This document shows positions 26,001 to 37,984 of a stretch of 64,000 nucleotides of DNA, piece after piece. The notes beneath the pieces were generated by a model, which saw only the letters and a list, made by a program, of their open reading frames with translations, had not been told where the DNA came from and searched no databases. The stretch comes from Trichostrongylus colubriformis (lineage: Eukaryota > Nematoda > Chromadorea > Rhabditida > Trichostrongylidae): positions 54,792,591-54,856,590 of the forward strand of contig OZ022258.1 in NCBI GenBank assembly GCA_963978905.1. Reading direction: 5' to 3'. How positions within the stretch are numbered: position 1 is the first letter of the stretch; every line of letters begins with the position of its first letter. Position numbers and translations under genes: made by a program.

Positions 26001-29000
26001 ATGGGTTTACGTCAAACCGCTCTGCAGAATTCATGAAATATGTATTGATAATACAGACCTGGGAGCCTCTTCTTTCTTTCCGCTTTGATTTCTCGCCTTT
26101 CTCTCGAAAAATGGTTGGTGCAAACACCGTTGCAAGATTTGCAGCATCCATTTGGTGTTTGTTCGCATGACGAGATATCTGAAATAGCAGTTTTGAAGAA
26201 GTAAAAACTCCAAACGAATTCAAATAAGGCAAGCGTACGCACCCCTAATAACTGTCTCATCAGGTAACCAAGAGTGCCTATATGAGCTTCAGGTAGAGAT
26301 CGATCCAAACTTCTTTTCGTAATGTCAGGTTCAAAAATAGAACAAAAATCGTGGCGCGTTACCTAAATAAAGCTATTAATATGGATGACATCAAAAGTCC
26401 TGGGCGCAGCCCAGTTGTGTGGGCAGGAGTCGTTGATGATACAGATGTTGTTCTAAGAAGGAACAACATAAATGATAAAACAACGTAAGATCACGTACCG
26501 GAGCCTTCTCATTCTTTTTGACGAGTTCCAACAACGCTTTCCGTACAGCGACATTTGGTAGAAGGGGTACTCTCAAATCTCGGAAAAATCGTTTTACCAT
26601 CGAACATACATCGTGTACAGTAAAGCCTTCAGGAATGGGGTCTTCACCCAAGAATACAGTCTATAAATTTTGATGATTAGAGTCTCCGTTAATTAGTCAT
26701 TACCAATATTCCAGACCAATGAAATAAACACCAACGAAGTAGTTTTTATTGAGACGAGTGGCATTTCCTTCACGACGGAAAAGCCCCTCACATTCCAGTC
26801 CGTCTTTAATGATCACATTGAACGCATTGACAAGAAACCTAAATATATGATTGTAGCAAATATATGTATAAGAAAAACCACGTCATCAATTTTTCCCCTG
26901 TCTTATCATATCTACCAAATAGTAGTGAGTAAAGTAGTAATGATGAATTTTTACGCTAACCCATTGCAAGAGGGACTGAAGATTTTTCAATTGACAATTA
27001 TTGCTACCAGACATGGGTAAACTATGAAGAGTAATTTGTGTAAACGGAAAATCAAACATAGAGAGAGAGACATACTTCGGTACTTGTTTCAATTTTAGCT
27101 TCGTTATTCCATTTCGGCCGCCCTCTCTGACATGCAACTCTAGCTCGACATCGACCGAAAGAACCTGAACTTTAGATATCCAGAGTCTCACATATGTTCC
27201 GGAACACATGCTACACTCAGTTCATGATACAAGAAGGGAGAAATAGTTCCAACTGTCGGAAGCATTTCTCAGAGTACATCATTACGACAGCAGCAACTAC
27301 TTCGCAGTTAAAATTTTAGTGAATTTGCGTAAGCACTCTCATCTGCGGGAATCACATGTAGAGGGGGGACTGATTTTGCTAAGTAGAGCACGAAAAGAAA
27401 ATGGACAAGTTAAGAAGCGAAGGGGTAACACCATAATTGGCATTCAAGTAATGCGCGGAAAAAGCAGGAGCAAGCAGGGAGAGGGGCAGAGCAGGGTTGC
27501 CACACCCCTGTGACCGCGAAAGCAGGGTTGCCACACCCCTGTAACTCTGTTGGCCATCTCCTATTCTAACGAGTCACCCGGCGGTCTTCCCTGACAAGCA
27601 GCGTTCAATAGCAGATATGGACAGATGAAACATTTTTTGCCATGGGCGGAATGGTGAAGTAGAATGTTAAACAAGAACAAGGATGTTTAAGTAGGCTAAG
27701 ATCGGGAGCTAAATGGATATTGGAGCTACTGCAGCTGCTTTAAAAGCTAATCGTTAATACAGAGAAATAGGGCGAGCTCATGGTGCGGGGATCCAAACCC
27801 GCATCAACGCCCGCCCAAGCCAAGCCTTCCATCCCTCCGTGGTCGGTGAATTGGGACAAGACTCGGCTGGGAGGATAAAAGCACTGACTTGTACATCGGC
27901 TGACCACCGCAAGTCATTGTCGCGCCACATCACATTCACCAGGCATCACGATTCTAAATGGAACTAGAATGTGCGGTGCATCCCAAAAAGGGATCGTTTA
28001 ACGCCAAAAACTCTATCCTTTTTATCTTCACACAGAGGAATAGAAATCAATAGGTTGACCGCGAGTCCTTTGCAACGACGAGCTAAGTCCGTAAGTGTTT
28101 CGAAAAAGCGAAGTGGTATGGATGCACAGAAGGCTTTTGTACCATTTCGCCATCGAAGGGCGACGGCGTTGATCAGCAGGACAGGGAACGATTTGGACCT
28201 ACTTTGCCGTAAAGCGAACCTCCGATCGCTTCGTACAGTAGGCAATCCTCTTGCACTTTTGAAGTTTGTCTCCTTCACTTTTGGAGTTTTGGTCTTACAG
28301 ACCTGCGTTACAACCCTTCGACGACTTTCAACGCCGCACAAGTAAACAGCGAAAACGCAGGATATAATTACGGATAGGACTTGCCATTCAATTGAATACT
28401 AGCTTCTATAGGAATAGCGAGGTGGGGTACAACAGCTTTATGATGTTGATTTTCGACTGAGCCGAGGGAGAAACGAAGCAACTTTTTTACACGCCAAAAG
28501 AGGATTTCTCACCACAAAGCATCGAATATAACATGGAAGAATGAACAAATGAAAGATAATCACTAAAAATGTGTGAGGGTGGAGAGAGAGAATACAAGAG
28601 TGAAACGTCGTCATGAAAGCTTACATTTCCCAAACGATGAAAACTGCCGGCTTCACCACCATCCGATACTGATGGAAGACGACATCGGATAGTTGAGGGC
28701 GTAACAGAACACAGACGAAACTCATTCTGCAATACCAAAATAGCAGCAAACCATTATGATCTAGAAAAACTTTTTCTAGAAAGACGTTCAAATAATTATC
28801 AATGACTCATTGCTGCATACGTTTCACCTGAACACCTCAAACTGCCTACAATGTCACACAGAATGATAACTCATCATTTAGACGCCCATTGCTGTGGTCG
28901 TTACACTCACTTTCACCGTGGAGTAAACGGGAACGCCATCAGCCGTCGAAGCGTCCTTCTTGGCTTTTGAGGTGACTGCTCTGCGTATTTTGAACGAGTC

Positions 29001-29574
29001 GTTTGGGTCGACCACCCCAGGAAGACAGTGAGTTAGAAAGAAGAGTTACCATCAAAGCTACAGCATCGCCTCAACACGTAATCAACTTCTCTATGATATG
29101 AATACCGTATCAAGAAAACTAACTCATAGCAAGCAACTAATGTATAAGCGTTCATCACTACATAGCAACTCATCTGCTATCGCACGAGGGCGGAAAAGGG
29201 GGCATCTCACAAAAAGTAGCAACCCTAGGCATTTCTGGGAGATATTTGAGGGAACAATCTGCAACTCAAGGTTATATTTTGCATGAGCCTAAGTGGAGGA
29301 TGAAAGAGGTGTCCTTCAATTTCTAGGCCCGGACAAAAACAGCACTCACAGTGAGATGCCCCTATCCCTCTCTGTCCAAATTACAGAATATCTTGAGTTT
29401 ATAAGTATGGGGACCTTTACATGGGATTAGTTGTTAAGATCATCCACGTTGCCACTGATGCTCAAACAACCCAGAAAATCACAAAAAAAAAACTGGTGAC
29501 ATTTAAAAATGCATAGACTAACCATTTCTCCCCTCGATTATTTGAATATCATGCCCTTTAGGACCGTCGGAGGC
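17027..29574 (-). CDS. RhoGAP protein, ARHGAP11A-like
   Basis: This protein should stimulate GTP hydrolysis on RhoA-type GTPases, and the ARHGAP11A relatives act in cytokinesis and cortical contractility. Proposed exons are 29574-29523, 28975-28911, 28726-28625, 27164-27076, 26838-26736, 26660-26499, 26362-26243, 26178-26059, 24942-24788, 24724-24577, 24518-24420, 24356-24210, 24088-23975, 23886-23758, 23615-23566, 23325-23238, 23014-22898, 22839-22722, 22671-22592, 22113-21894, 21401-21310, 20980-20804, 20721-20593 and 17200-17027. All phases agree, giving 950 codons. The RhoGAP domain spans exons 4-8 and keeps the arginine finger (GLFRREGN), KRFFRDLRVPLLP and MDAANLATVFAPTIF. The tail is Ser/Arg-rich and basic (KRRSSSAFRGIINGIGDRLL), as in ARHGAP11A. 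The first exons and true start are unresolved; an ATG at 27209 is a shorter alternative start. Weak points are the donors after 26736 and 23238, the acceptor at 23615, and the GTTTAG donor after 21894. Confidence 0.8.
17836..18264. mobile_element. 429-bp palindromic MITE
   Basis: Left arm 17836-17994 and right arm 18089-18264 are nearly exact complements, sharing GGTGCGTAGCACCTTCCTCA and its complement. Between them lies a short spacer holding repeated ACTACAAACTACAG words. It sits inside the last intron of the RhoGAP gene (20592-17201). No ORF of interest. Confidence 0.82.
18300..18980. repeat. GTGTGACACGACGT repeats, possible foldback remnant
   Basis: Near-palindromic words GTGTGACACGACGTTGTGTCACAC occur near 18375 and a diverged form near 18890. 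The right edge reads AATGGGTTAA, the same terminal word as the large element at 62509-63169. This suggests a decayed member of that family. Still inside the last RhoGAP intron. Confidence 0.45.
21450..21695. repeat. short inverted repeats in RhoGAP intron
   Basis: ATTTATTCGAGGCTAACGTT near 21458 is matched by its complement near 21565. A separate small hairpin, TGGACTATATATTAATAGTCCA, lies at about 21665-21687. Both fall between the RhoGAP exons at 22113-21894 and 21401-21310. Confidence 0.6.
25440..25503. repeat. 29-bp tandem duplication
   Basis: TTCTTGGTCGCGGGTGGT(C/T)GACCACTTGA appears twice in direct tandem inside the 1.1-kb RhoGAP intron (26058-24943). Each copy contains a GTGGTCGACCAC palindrome, intact in the first and changed by one base in the second. 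Confidence 0.75.
27775..28010 (+). repeat. tRNA-derived SINE, copy 2 (5'-truncated)
   Basis: This copy begins just before the B box (GGGGATCCAAACCC, about 27786-27799) and lacks the A box. It then follows the body of the copy at 530-850 closely, sharing the ATCAACGCCCGCCCA and AAAAGCACTGACTTGTACAT blocks and the TGGAACTA tail. It lies between RhoGAP exons 3 and 4. The two roughly 125-codon ORFs overlapping its 3' side, on opposite strands, are not supported as genes. Confidence 0.65.
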
Positions 29575-32500
29575 CTGAAAGTACACCAGATGATTATGGT
29601 AATAGTCTAGAAAAGATCGATAGAACGACCATTTCCACTGAGTCACAAAGCCTGCAACTCCTTTTATCGAATTTTGCCTTTTAACATCCTATCAGAAGGA
29701 ACTGCGAAAAATCAAACATTTCAAGTGTTAAGGTGAACATGTGGAAGGAACAGGAGCAATTTCCTAGCTAATTAATTCAACGATAAAATATCTGCCCTCG
29801 TAACGGACACACATTGCAGTGTCTCTTTAACCAATATATCAGAGCCTCCTGCTCCTACATTAGGCTAGGCTTTCCATCGCATTCAAGGCTGCAGTTTTTC
29901 ACACGCAGCTCACCGTTCACTATAACTAGAAATATGCCTATGGTTGATATTCTTGCGCCGATAATTTTCGATCGCTCTAATCTTAAATGCGACGAGTAAC
30001 TGAACGTGACCACGTCTCGACAAAAACCGATAAACACTGTCTTTGTCGTTTCTTGCCAACTCCAAATGCTCAAAATCGGATCCTTGTCTAGAAATATCTT
30101 ATTTTCCTGCCGACAATCTGAGAGCGATCTGAAAGGACTAATCATCTCTGAGGGATTTGGAGCGGTCAATCTGCACACTCAAGCGTATATTTCTGCCTAG
30201 GCATTAGTGAAGGAAGGGGACACCAGAAATATATTTTCTTAAGCGTCAGTCCGTCAGAATACCAAAGGCAACTTAATAGGTGACCGATACAACAGTGTTT
30301 GCGAGAAAGTTACAGCGCGAACGTGTTTGTAGTTCAGATTGGTGTAAATGAATTTGTAATGGGAGAAAACATGTATATTACACAAACACGTATGCTAGAG
30401 GAAAAAAGTATTGTCCAATCACCCAAATGTTAAAAAAACCAGCACGATTAAGATCCCCGAATCTTGATCATGGATTCAAGAAAATGTGGAGTCCTCACGG
30501 ATGTGAACATGATCTTGCGAATATGGTTGTATTAGGAACATTGTGGCGCAACGCGAAGCGACGCTACGTTCAGGAAGTAGGGGCATTTAACCAGTGGACG
30601 GACAAATGATAGCATAATCAAAGCAAGCCCTGTAGGGAGGGAATGACACGACAAAACGAGCTATGCGATAAGGATGGATTTTGCGCAGGAAGAGAAGCTG
30701 TCCAGGTAAAAAATAAACCACTTCTGCCCCCCCCCCCCGTGTATCACGGATTACGGAGGGCTCCGACCAGACTGATGGAAACTCCCATTCCTCAAGGCCT
30801 CAAAGCACCGACAAGGGTAGGGAGTAAAAGGGAGAAGGGCAGATATGTGAAACAATAAACAAAAAAAAAGAAACAAACAAGAAGAGCAATGGAAGAACGA
30901 ATAAGTGGAAGAGTAAGAAAAAAAGGTGTTCATAAGAAAAACCCAATGAATTCACACTCAACGACTTCGCAAGGCGTCATGTGTGCAAGGACCGCAGATG
31001 AGCGTACTGCAGGAGTTTAACGTAAGCTAAAATTTACCGCTCACAGCATCTTCAAGCGGAATCAGGAGCTGGCAAAATGTCGTCGCACAGACTGCATTGA
31101 GCGTCAGAAGATTGCATCCGACTTGTTTTCCAGTTCGAGTCAGTCACCACGAAGAAAAGGCTAATTCTATCGAACGGCGCAACAGTTAGTCGATGCAGTT
31201 TCGATACGTCCCATAAGGTCATTAGCACACTTACTCTCGTGAGAAAGCATTGGAACATCGTTGGAATTTCAGGAATTTATATTGACATTGTAAACTTGCA
31301 ACTTGCAAGAGAAGCAGATGGCGTTAGCATGCAACATATATCAAATTACAGGGAAGGTAGATTTTGAAAAAAAGGTCTCTTGTAAGCCAGTGAAAGGTCA
31401 CTGAGATGTTAGGAGCCACATTCAGTGACCCATTCGCAAGAAACTTCAAAATTTACAGCAAATATTTGAACTCATGGCCCAAGATGGCACAGAAAATAAA
31501 ATGTACAACTTTCGCACAGAGTGATATTTTGAGAAAAAGACCCGAAACGGAATGCTGAGTCATAACAAAATAGTGACGCAGCAAGAAATCAAAACCGGTG
31601 ACTGTAAGATGACTGTTCAAAGCACAGGCCTAGTAAGAGCAAACATGAATCCTCTATTAATCTCTTTCTCTTTTTTTTCTAAATTTAGTTGACTCTTCTA
31701 CTGTGAAGCCGTGAGAAAAAAAACGGTACAACACAGCTGAAAAGTAGATCCTGAAGCGCTGCAACACACCAAGTCTAGTTCTGTCAATCAATCAACTTAG
31801 GATGAGATTAATGAGTCAAGTTCAGAGTTTCGTCGGCTTATATTGAAAAGACGCCTTGTTAGGATAGAATCCCTTTTCTTATTACAATGACTCAGGCCAA
31901 ATGAATCCATTAATTTAAGCACCATTACAACGCATAAACTATATTCACACCATCCTATGGATTGACCTTTGACGTTGTCGGCAAGGGACCAGGATATAGG
32001 CCTCGTTACGAGAAAAAAAAGACCATCATGGTTAGGGGCACAACCTAGCGACAGGCAAGAGGAGTACATATAAGGCTTAAGTAAAAATAGATCGCTTGAT
32101 GATGGCGCCACCAGCTGTGTATTCCACAAACGATTGGAACGGGAACTTAAAACTGCACGACGGCACGTTCGACACCAGACTTATAAAGAAAATGTTCTGG
32201 TCAGAAAGAAGTACCACAGCAATGAGTCTAAACAGGAGCAGCATTTCCAGTCATATCCACCTACGAAAGGGATCGAGTCAAATCGAAGCCACTGTTTCAC
32301 GTGCACTAAAACATCTCAGTTTTACGTGACTAAACCATCTCAATTAAGTATAATGCAGGGATGGGTTTCTGTAACGGCCACGGGGTGCTCGAGCAGTCTG
32401 TCCACAAATTTCGAAACAAAGTGGTATATATGTGCTGAGGAATCGGTGTGAGGAATGAGGGAACAAAGGTTGTTTCAAATCAGAGGGCGATGCTTGCGCC

Positions 32501-33320
32501 AAGCTCGTCAATAATATCGCATGCCGTCTGTCTTCACGATCACTAACCATGAGAAAAACCTCTGCATCAGTCACACTGGCCGAATCTCTAGACGACCGTA
32601 CAAAGAACGGTTTGCTCCACAATGCTGAAGGTTACAGGGGGGGGGGGGGCGGGGGTAACAATATGGGGGTGGGGTATAGTTATTCATGCAGAACTAAATG
32701 TTTGAGCGGCGAATATATGAGAAAGAGCGTCTAAGAGCAAAACCGCCGAAAACTCGATAACAAGGATTAGAGAGAATGAAATCACAGTCTTACACAATAC
32801 ATACAGAGCGAAGCATATCACGGTGCTTTATCCCACGAAGAGCACAGTAGACGGTCCCTTTCATAGTAAAATGGAGGCATGGAGCCACAGCATAATTGGC
32901 TCATGTCGCACCAACAAAAGTTTTTACCCTTATTCATGTTTTATGTGATCAAATGCTTGATAGCAAAACTACTAATTCCTATCGTATTGCGAAATTTCCT
33001 CGCAGTACAAAGCGAGTTTGCCATAATATAGGCACGCGCCCGACGACAACATTGAATCGAATTCGTGGCGAACACACAAAAAGTATCATACTGACACGGA
33101 ACAAGTTCAGATAGGAAGTCATATAAGTCCAAGAATTTATTTATATTTTCGCACAAAACATAACACAAAAATACCTGTACCGGAAAATACGGACCATTTC
33201 GTTACTACTTGAGAACAACTCATATTCACAGAAGTGGCCCGAAGTTATTACCAACAAATTGTATCTAGAATGAAATAAATCAGAGATATATGTACATAAA
33301 CAGCAAGCGAAATAACAGCT
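29575..33320. other. unresolved region, possible minus-strand exons
   Basis: No gene could be closed here. Two minus-strand ORFs look more protein-like than chance: 30178-29855 (contains ILSIWSWQETTKTVFIGFC, after an AG acceptor at 30180) and 31258-31052 (contains LMTLWDVSKLHRLTVAPFD). Both have a faint WD-repeat flavour. They could be 5' exons of the RhoGAP gene or remains of another gene. A C10 run at 30728 and a G12 run near 32639 are homopolymer tracts. Confidence 0.3.
33136..33141 (-). terminator. probable poly(A) signal of CHRAC1-like gene
   Basis: AATAAA on the minus strand about 180 nt after the stop at 33321. Confidence 0.5.
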
Positions 33321-33671
33321 CTATTCTTCTTCTCTGGCCTTTAGCTGCCTTAGAGCCGCTTCATACGTTTGACGTCTCGGGAAGAAATCATGCAAATACT
33401 CGAGCTCATCATTCTCCAAAACATACTCGGCTACTTCGTCGTAATCAATGTTTTCGCCATATTGTTTGGCGACGTTCTTTATCAAATGATCCATGAACAA
33501 CTCTGCACCTTTGGCAATACAAAACAGCGCTTCTGGTGAGAGTGGCAGAGCATCGGGAACCGTTCCAATGATGGTTTTCACCCGGGAAAGTGGTAACGCT
33601 GTCTGTCCCGCGTCGTCTTTGCCAACTTCCTCGAGCTGTGAATCCGATGGCGACTCTCGGCCAGTATCCAT
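33321..33671 (-). CDS. CHRAC1: CHRAC1-like histone-fold protein
   Basis: A single-exon gene for 116 residues. CHRAC1 is the small histone-fold subunit of the ACF/CHRAC chromatin-remodelling complex and pairs with POLE3 to bind DNA. The histone fold starts at LPLSRVKTIIGTVPDALPLS (about residues 26-45), continues through PEALFCIAKGAELFMDHLI, and ends with the diagnostic LHDFFPRR segment. A Lys/Glu tail follows. The order and spacing match CHRAC1 better than NF-YC or POLE4. A TTTTTATTCAG acceptor lies 10 nt upstream of the ATG, which fits spliced-leader addition. A POLE4-like identity cannot be fully excluded. Confidence 0.82.
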   Translation of the reverse strand: MDTGRESPSDSQLEEVGKDDAGQTALPLSRVKTIIGTVPDALPLSPEALFCIAKGAELFMDHLIKNVAKQYGENIDYDEVAEYVLENDELEYLHDFFPRRQTYEAALRQLKAREEE

Positions 33672-33680
33672 GACTGCGGT

Positions 33681-33690
33681 TCTGAATAAA
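33681..33690 (-). promoter_or_regulatory. candidate trans-splice acceptor, CHRAC1-like gene
   Basis: On the minus strand TTTTTTTATTCAG ends 10 nt before the ATG at 33671. This is the pyrimidine-rich 3' splice site expected where a spliced leader is added, since no upstream donor exon is needed for the ORF. Confidence 0.55.
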
Positions 33691-34440
33691 AAAAGAGGAT
33701 TTTGAAGTCTTCATAACCTCGTGGTAAAACTCTTAAGACGAGGAAAAACAACTAAATCAGAAACGTTGAGAACCTCAACACGAAAAACCCTCTTAATGAA
33801 TCTATTATTCAAAAGTGAAAAACAGAGTAATTTGAAAAAGTCTGAAAACATAGCAACACCAAACCGTAAAGCGCTCGTTGAATTATTCGATAGAAATTCT
33901 CACAAAACTAGAAACTACATATTATTCGTGACGACGTGATTCGTGAAACCCTGTTAACCGGCAGAGGAACAACAATCGTTGTATGGGTGGGAGACTATTG
34001 GTTGCAATGCATTTATCGTGAGCCGGTAGATTCCTGGATACATCTGGGGAAACTTCGAAGTCGAAGGGCAAAGTCATTCCTTACGCAAGAAAGCGGTTTC
34101 ACATTTATCGAAAGGGATTTCTCACCACAGAGCTCCTTTACTCCTGGCTTGAGATAAAAACCACACTGCCTCCTACATGAAAACTCAACGGTGCGTAACT
34201 GACCCTCAGTCATGGATATCAGTCCAATATTCAACGGTACTTCCCCACACACCCTCCCCATAGTACTTAGATAACTTCTACTTTGCTCATGGATTTGAGG
34301 ATTTTACTTCAAAGTAATCGCTTTGTGATAAATTAATAGGAAAAATGACGCAATCTTTGAATTCATTGAGGTATCATATATGAGTAACGTCTCATATAAG
34401 CGCAAAGAATGAAATGTTTTCCGAACAGGAAACCTACAAA

Positions 34441-34606
34441 GAAGCCTTCGGCCGCGCACAGGCTGCGATTTTGCGATTCTACGCTTTTGCGGTTCCGCGG
34501 CTCCGCAAGCGAAGCTGCGACATCGTGCAATTTCAAGGTCATAGTATCGCGTGCGAACGTGCGACGTCGCATAATCGCAGAATCGCGAAGACTGACGGCG
34601 GCCTTA
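34441..34606. mobile_element. GCG-rich MITE family A, copy 2
   Basis: Begins GAAGCCTTCGGCCGCG and ends GACGGCGGCCTT, with GCGATTTTGCGATT and GCATAATCGCAGAATCGCG arms. Same architecture as 38483-38642. Overlapping ORFs on both strands come from the palindromic structure. Confidence 0.7.
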
Positions 34607-36589
34607 CGCACGTTATGACTACTAACTTGCATCCAAAAATAGTGAAACTCTAGCAAAAAAATTATGGCTGGAATACATTAGCAAAGTGTGAGAACTCTTT
34701 GACACATGGCATAGTAGAAACCACAATTAGCTCAAACGCTTGGGGAACATTCCCCGGATATTAAACTAAACACGACAGCTCAATTTCAAACGGCGAAGTC
34801 CGAAAACACGTCTGTCGCCTGCCCATCACTACACAATGTGGTTTGTGAACGATTACAAGCGTGTAATGATCCCTTCTTTTCACACTTCTGATTAATAACA
34901 GTAACAAGATTTTGGGGCACTACTCAATATCACTGTAGCAGAACCGAGATAGTCAAAAATAATTTTCGCTGAAACACTACCCGCGGAGTTATTTAGAATG
35001 CTGATCACGAACGCGATATCTATGTATTTTGAGCGCGGACTCCGTTCGGCTGAGATGGTGTCAGTCTCGCTCATTTCTGCTAAGATTGGCCAATGCTAAA
35101 TGCTGGGAGCGTTATTTTCTCGCTATCGTTTACTACCTATTATTACCCTACAATCATCAATCTGCAGATTCGATAGTATATTTCTGACTAAGGCCACCGT
35201 TAGACATCGCGATGTTGCGTTTCCGCGACTTCGCTTTTTTGCCATCACGTACATAGGGTTCTGGGTTCTAAACGGCACAAGAAGTTCTACGTGCCGCTGA
35301 CGCGTGATTGAAAGTGCACAGGGAAAACAATGAAAAACATGACCACGAGGATTGAAACTGAACAAACTCCCAACCAAGCTTACCACTGATTGAGTTTAGA
35401 AAGCATGAAGAATTCATGTCGAATCAGAACCAACGACTTCTTGTCAGTGACACATTTCAAAGATATAAACAGCGAATATACAGAATCTATCGTAGCAAGC
35501 TACGATCACAGCGATCTAATAAAATTCAAACGAATTTGAAAAATCAAGCAAGGAAGAGATCCCCATGACGGTGGTGGCGTGCACTACATGCCGTCACGTT
35601 TCAATTTAAACGGCGCCCGGTTCGCGCCCTTCACTACAGCACGCCAGCTGTATCAGCTTTGCAGGGAAGGCAAGGCACTTACGGCCCCTAGCGGATTTAC
35701 TGTATGAAAACTAAATCAGTAAAAAGAAATATTTCTATGTAGTGTCAGTTGATATGTTACACTCTACGGGTACAGATAAAGGTAGTACCGACCGACGACT
35801 GGTTGAGAGGGTCATTTGCTTCGATGGTGTATATAAATAAAAGCGACGAAGACAATGTTAGGAAGAATGAAAGGAATTCTAGCCTAACACTCGGCCTCAA
35901 AACTGTAGGATTTTCGATTTTTATTATTATCAAACATGTCATGAGGATGTGAGGAGTCACCATCAACATTACATCAAATACGAATACCTTGAATTATCTA
36001 TTTTTTTTTGTTCGATTTCCAATCTGGAATATTTTTCAACTAACAAGTTTTGTCTACATCACCGTCCATCACGAGAAATCTTCATAAAAAATACATATAC
36101 ACAGATTAATGCAATGAAGACTTAGCTAACAGAAACAGAGTAATTTCTACAACACAACAAAACACATGAGTCTCGGTAAGTGGAGAGCTTAATAATTAGA
36201 AAAAGATGCTTCAGCATCAACAAATTACATGGGTGGATAACGCAGCTTTTCGATGAGATTGAACAAATAAAACAGACCTTTCACGAACAGGACTAACCTA
36301 AATCAAATATGTGATTACAGATGATGAGCACGAAAAACAGAAGAGTGCGACAAAGTCTACGACTGCGTTTGAAAAAAATATAAGCATAACAATACAAGAC
36401 CCGAAAGACTTCTATAGATTTCAGGTGATGCCTCAATATACCTTCTTAAATAAACGAATAGATAGAAAACAAAATTCAGATCACTTTCACGCTCTTCAAA
36501 ATGAGGATATTCAGGAGCAGAAGTATCTACGCATACATGCTTACTGATCGAAATGGTCTATATTACAACACTCATTCAAATTTGTTTAA

Positions 36590-37087
36590 CTATCGCACAG
36601 CCGGTTTCGACTGAAGAACACTTACCAACGGGTTGCAGTGGCGTGGCATGAGAACACTCCGAGCATTCGAGGTACAAACCATCCCACTTTCTCTTCTGTA
36701 TAAGTGAATGTCACGAGATGGCATTAGTGGCCCTATAGAAATCGACCGTGCGAAACGGATCTGAGCGATTTGAAGCTCAAAGACGATACCCAAATGCGCA
36801 TAATACAATAAGTAAAATACGATGATGTGCAGCCTCTGATAGTGCGACAACAAAGGAACGATGATTACACAGTCGGTGGAATGAGAATTTGTACACGAGG
36901 TCCGAAATAGCACGATGAAGAGCAATGCAGAAAACTCCTCTCTTCTATTCACGAAGCTGAAATAACTCTTAGTTAGTGTATATCTGTACCACTGTTGGCC
37001 TTTGACCCCTCTCATAATACTGAAGCCATAATGCGTTAGCGAATCATTGTTGACGGGTATACCGCACTCTATAAGGGCAAAAGTCAC
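36590..37087 (-). other. 165-codon ORF, not recognised
   Basis: An open frame of 165 codons, unusually long for this spacer. It contains GFSIMRGVKGQQWYRYTLTK and later FARSISIGPLMPSRDIHLYR. I recognise no domain, and the middle (FIVLFRTSC to VFYLLYYAH) looks like translated noncoding AT-rich DNA. It could hold one or two real exons of a gene on this strand, but no donor/acceptor chain could be built. It abuts an inverted repeat at 37105. Confidence 0.2.
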
Positions 37088-37104
37088 TGATGGACTAGGT
37101 AATA

Positions 37105-37245
37105 GGGGTGGCGTCGATTGGTCGAATGTTCGCTTCGTGGCGTCGCACTCGTGGGCGCCGTCAGTACGAGTTCTTTGGAATTCCGCTCAAGACGCAATGG
37201 GCTGGTACCGTAAGGGACCTCCAGAGATTGCACCTATTCTTAGCA
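37105..37245 (+). repeat. inverted-pair repeat C, left member
   Basis: About 140 bp beginning GGGTGGCGTCGATTGGTCG and containing TGGGCTGGTACCGTAAGGGACCT. An inverted copy lies at 37838-37983. The two flank about 590 bp. Confidence 0.7.
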
Positions 37246-37837
37246 ATGTTGTGAATTAGAATTTTCTAAGACTAATATGAGCTCTCCACCGTCCTTCGAG
37301 GCTAATGAAGGCATAGCTATCACTGCTTCTATTATACTTTAGGTTGTTGTTGATTATTGTGGCGATTACGGGGAACTCGCGCCACATATGAGATTAGCTT
37401 TTCAACCGGGACTCCGACTTCATTTACTCCGGAATCTCTGTCGGTGGCAGTCGATTCTGTGGATCTGGTAAAGGTAGGGTGTTTTTTTTTTCTAGTATTT
37501 GCGGGTGTTGTGAGGTGACATTGAACTTCTCGAAAGGCATGCCTGAGGCATTTGGTCGAGTAAGTCATGACTTGACTTTTCCCTCTTTTAGGCTCTGAAG
37601 AAGGCGAAACCGCCGAAACACCAGCCAATAAAATCCTGTTAACAACCTCCAAGCATTTGAACATCGTATAAACAGTTGATTACTGTGTTATCTCGATAGG
37701 TTTCGTCAACTGATAATGCTCCTGAAGAAACTTCTATGGGTCACTCTCTGCAGAGTGAGAAAGAACAGTAACATTTAAACTTCCTTTAATAATTCGTTCT
37801 CACAGGAAGCATGAAAACAGAAGGAAATAGCCGCCCG

Positions 37838-37983
37838 CGCTGAAAATAGTTGCAATCCTCCAAGGTCCCTTACGGTACCAGCCCACTGCGTCATGAGCGG
37901 AATTCCAAACGACTCGCACTCGTCGCGCCGTTCGTCGCGGGCGGTCGCGCCGCGAAGATCCGACCACTCGACCCCCACCCAAG
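37838..37983 (-). repeat. inverted-pair repeat C, right member
   Basis: Reverse complement of the 37105-37245 element, sharing TTTGGAATTCCGCTCA and TGGGCTGGTACCGTAAGGGACC. Its end abuts the GC-rich palindrome that starts at 37985. Confidence 0.7.
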
Positions 37984-37984
37984 T

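Larger units (their letters stand above)
33672..36589. other. intergenic, repeats only
   Basis: No supported exons. Contains MITE family A copy 2 (34441-34606) and a possible fragment of the same family around 35190-35300 (AAGGCCACCGTTAGACATCGCG). Remaining ORFs are short and unconnected to splice sites. Confidence 0.5.

Noticed and set aside
26420..26460. Candidate RhoGAP exon after 26463 ending at 26366
   Set aside because: The in-phase reading ends in TAG exactly at the next acceptor; splicing directly from 26499 to 26362 keeps frame and gives the better domain alignment.
26950..26985. Micro-exon between RhoGAP exons at 27076 and 26838
   Set aside because: It has acceptor and donor-like ends, but the direct junction uses a perfect GTATGT donor and restores the family motif VPKFLVNAF.
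27964..28345. Two overlapping ORFs of about 125 codons on opposite strands
   Set aside because: Both run out of the SINE copy at 27775-28010 into neighbouring intronic DNA and have no start context, splice sites or family; the mirrored length is a chance property of the sequence.
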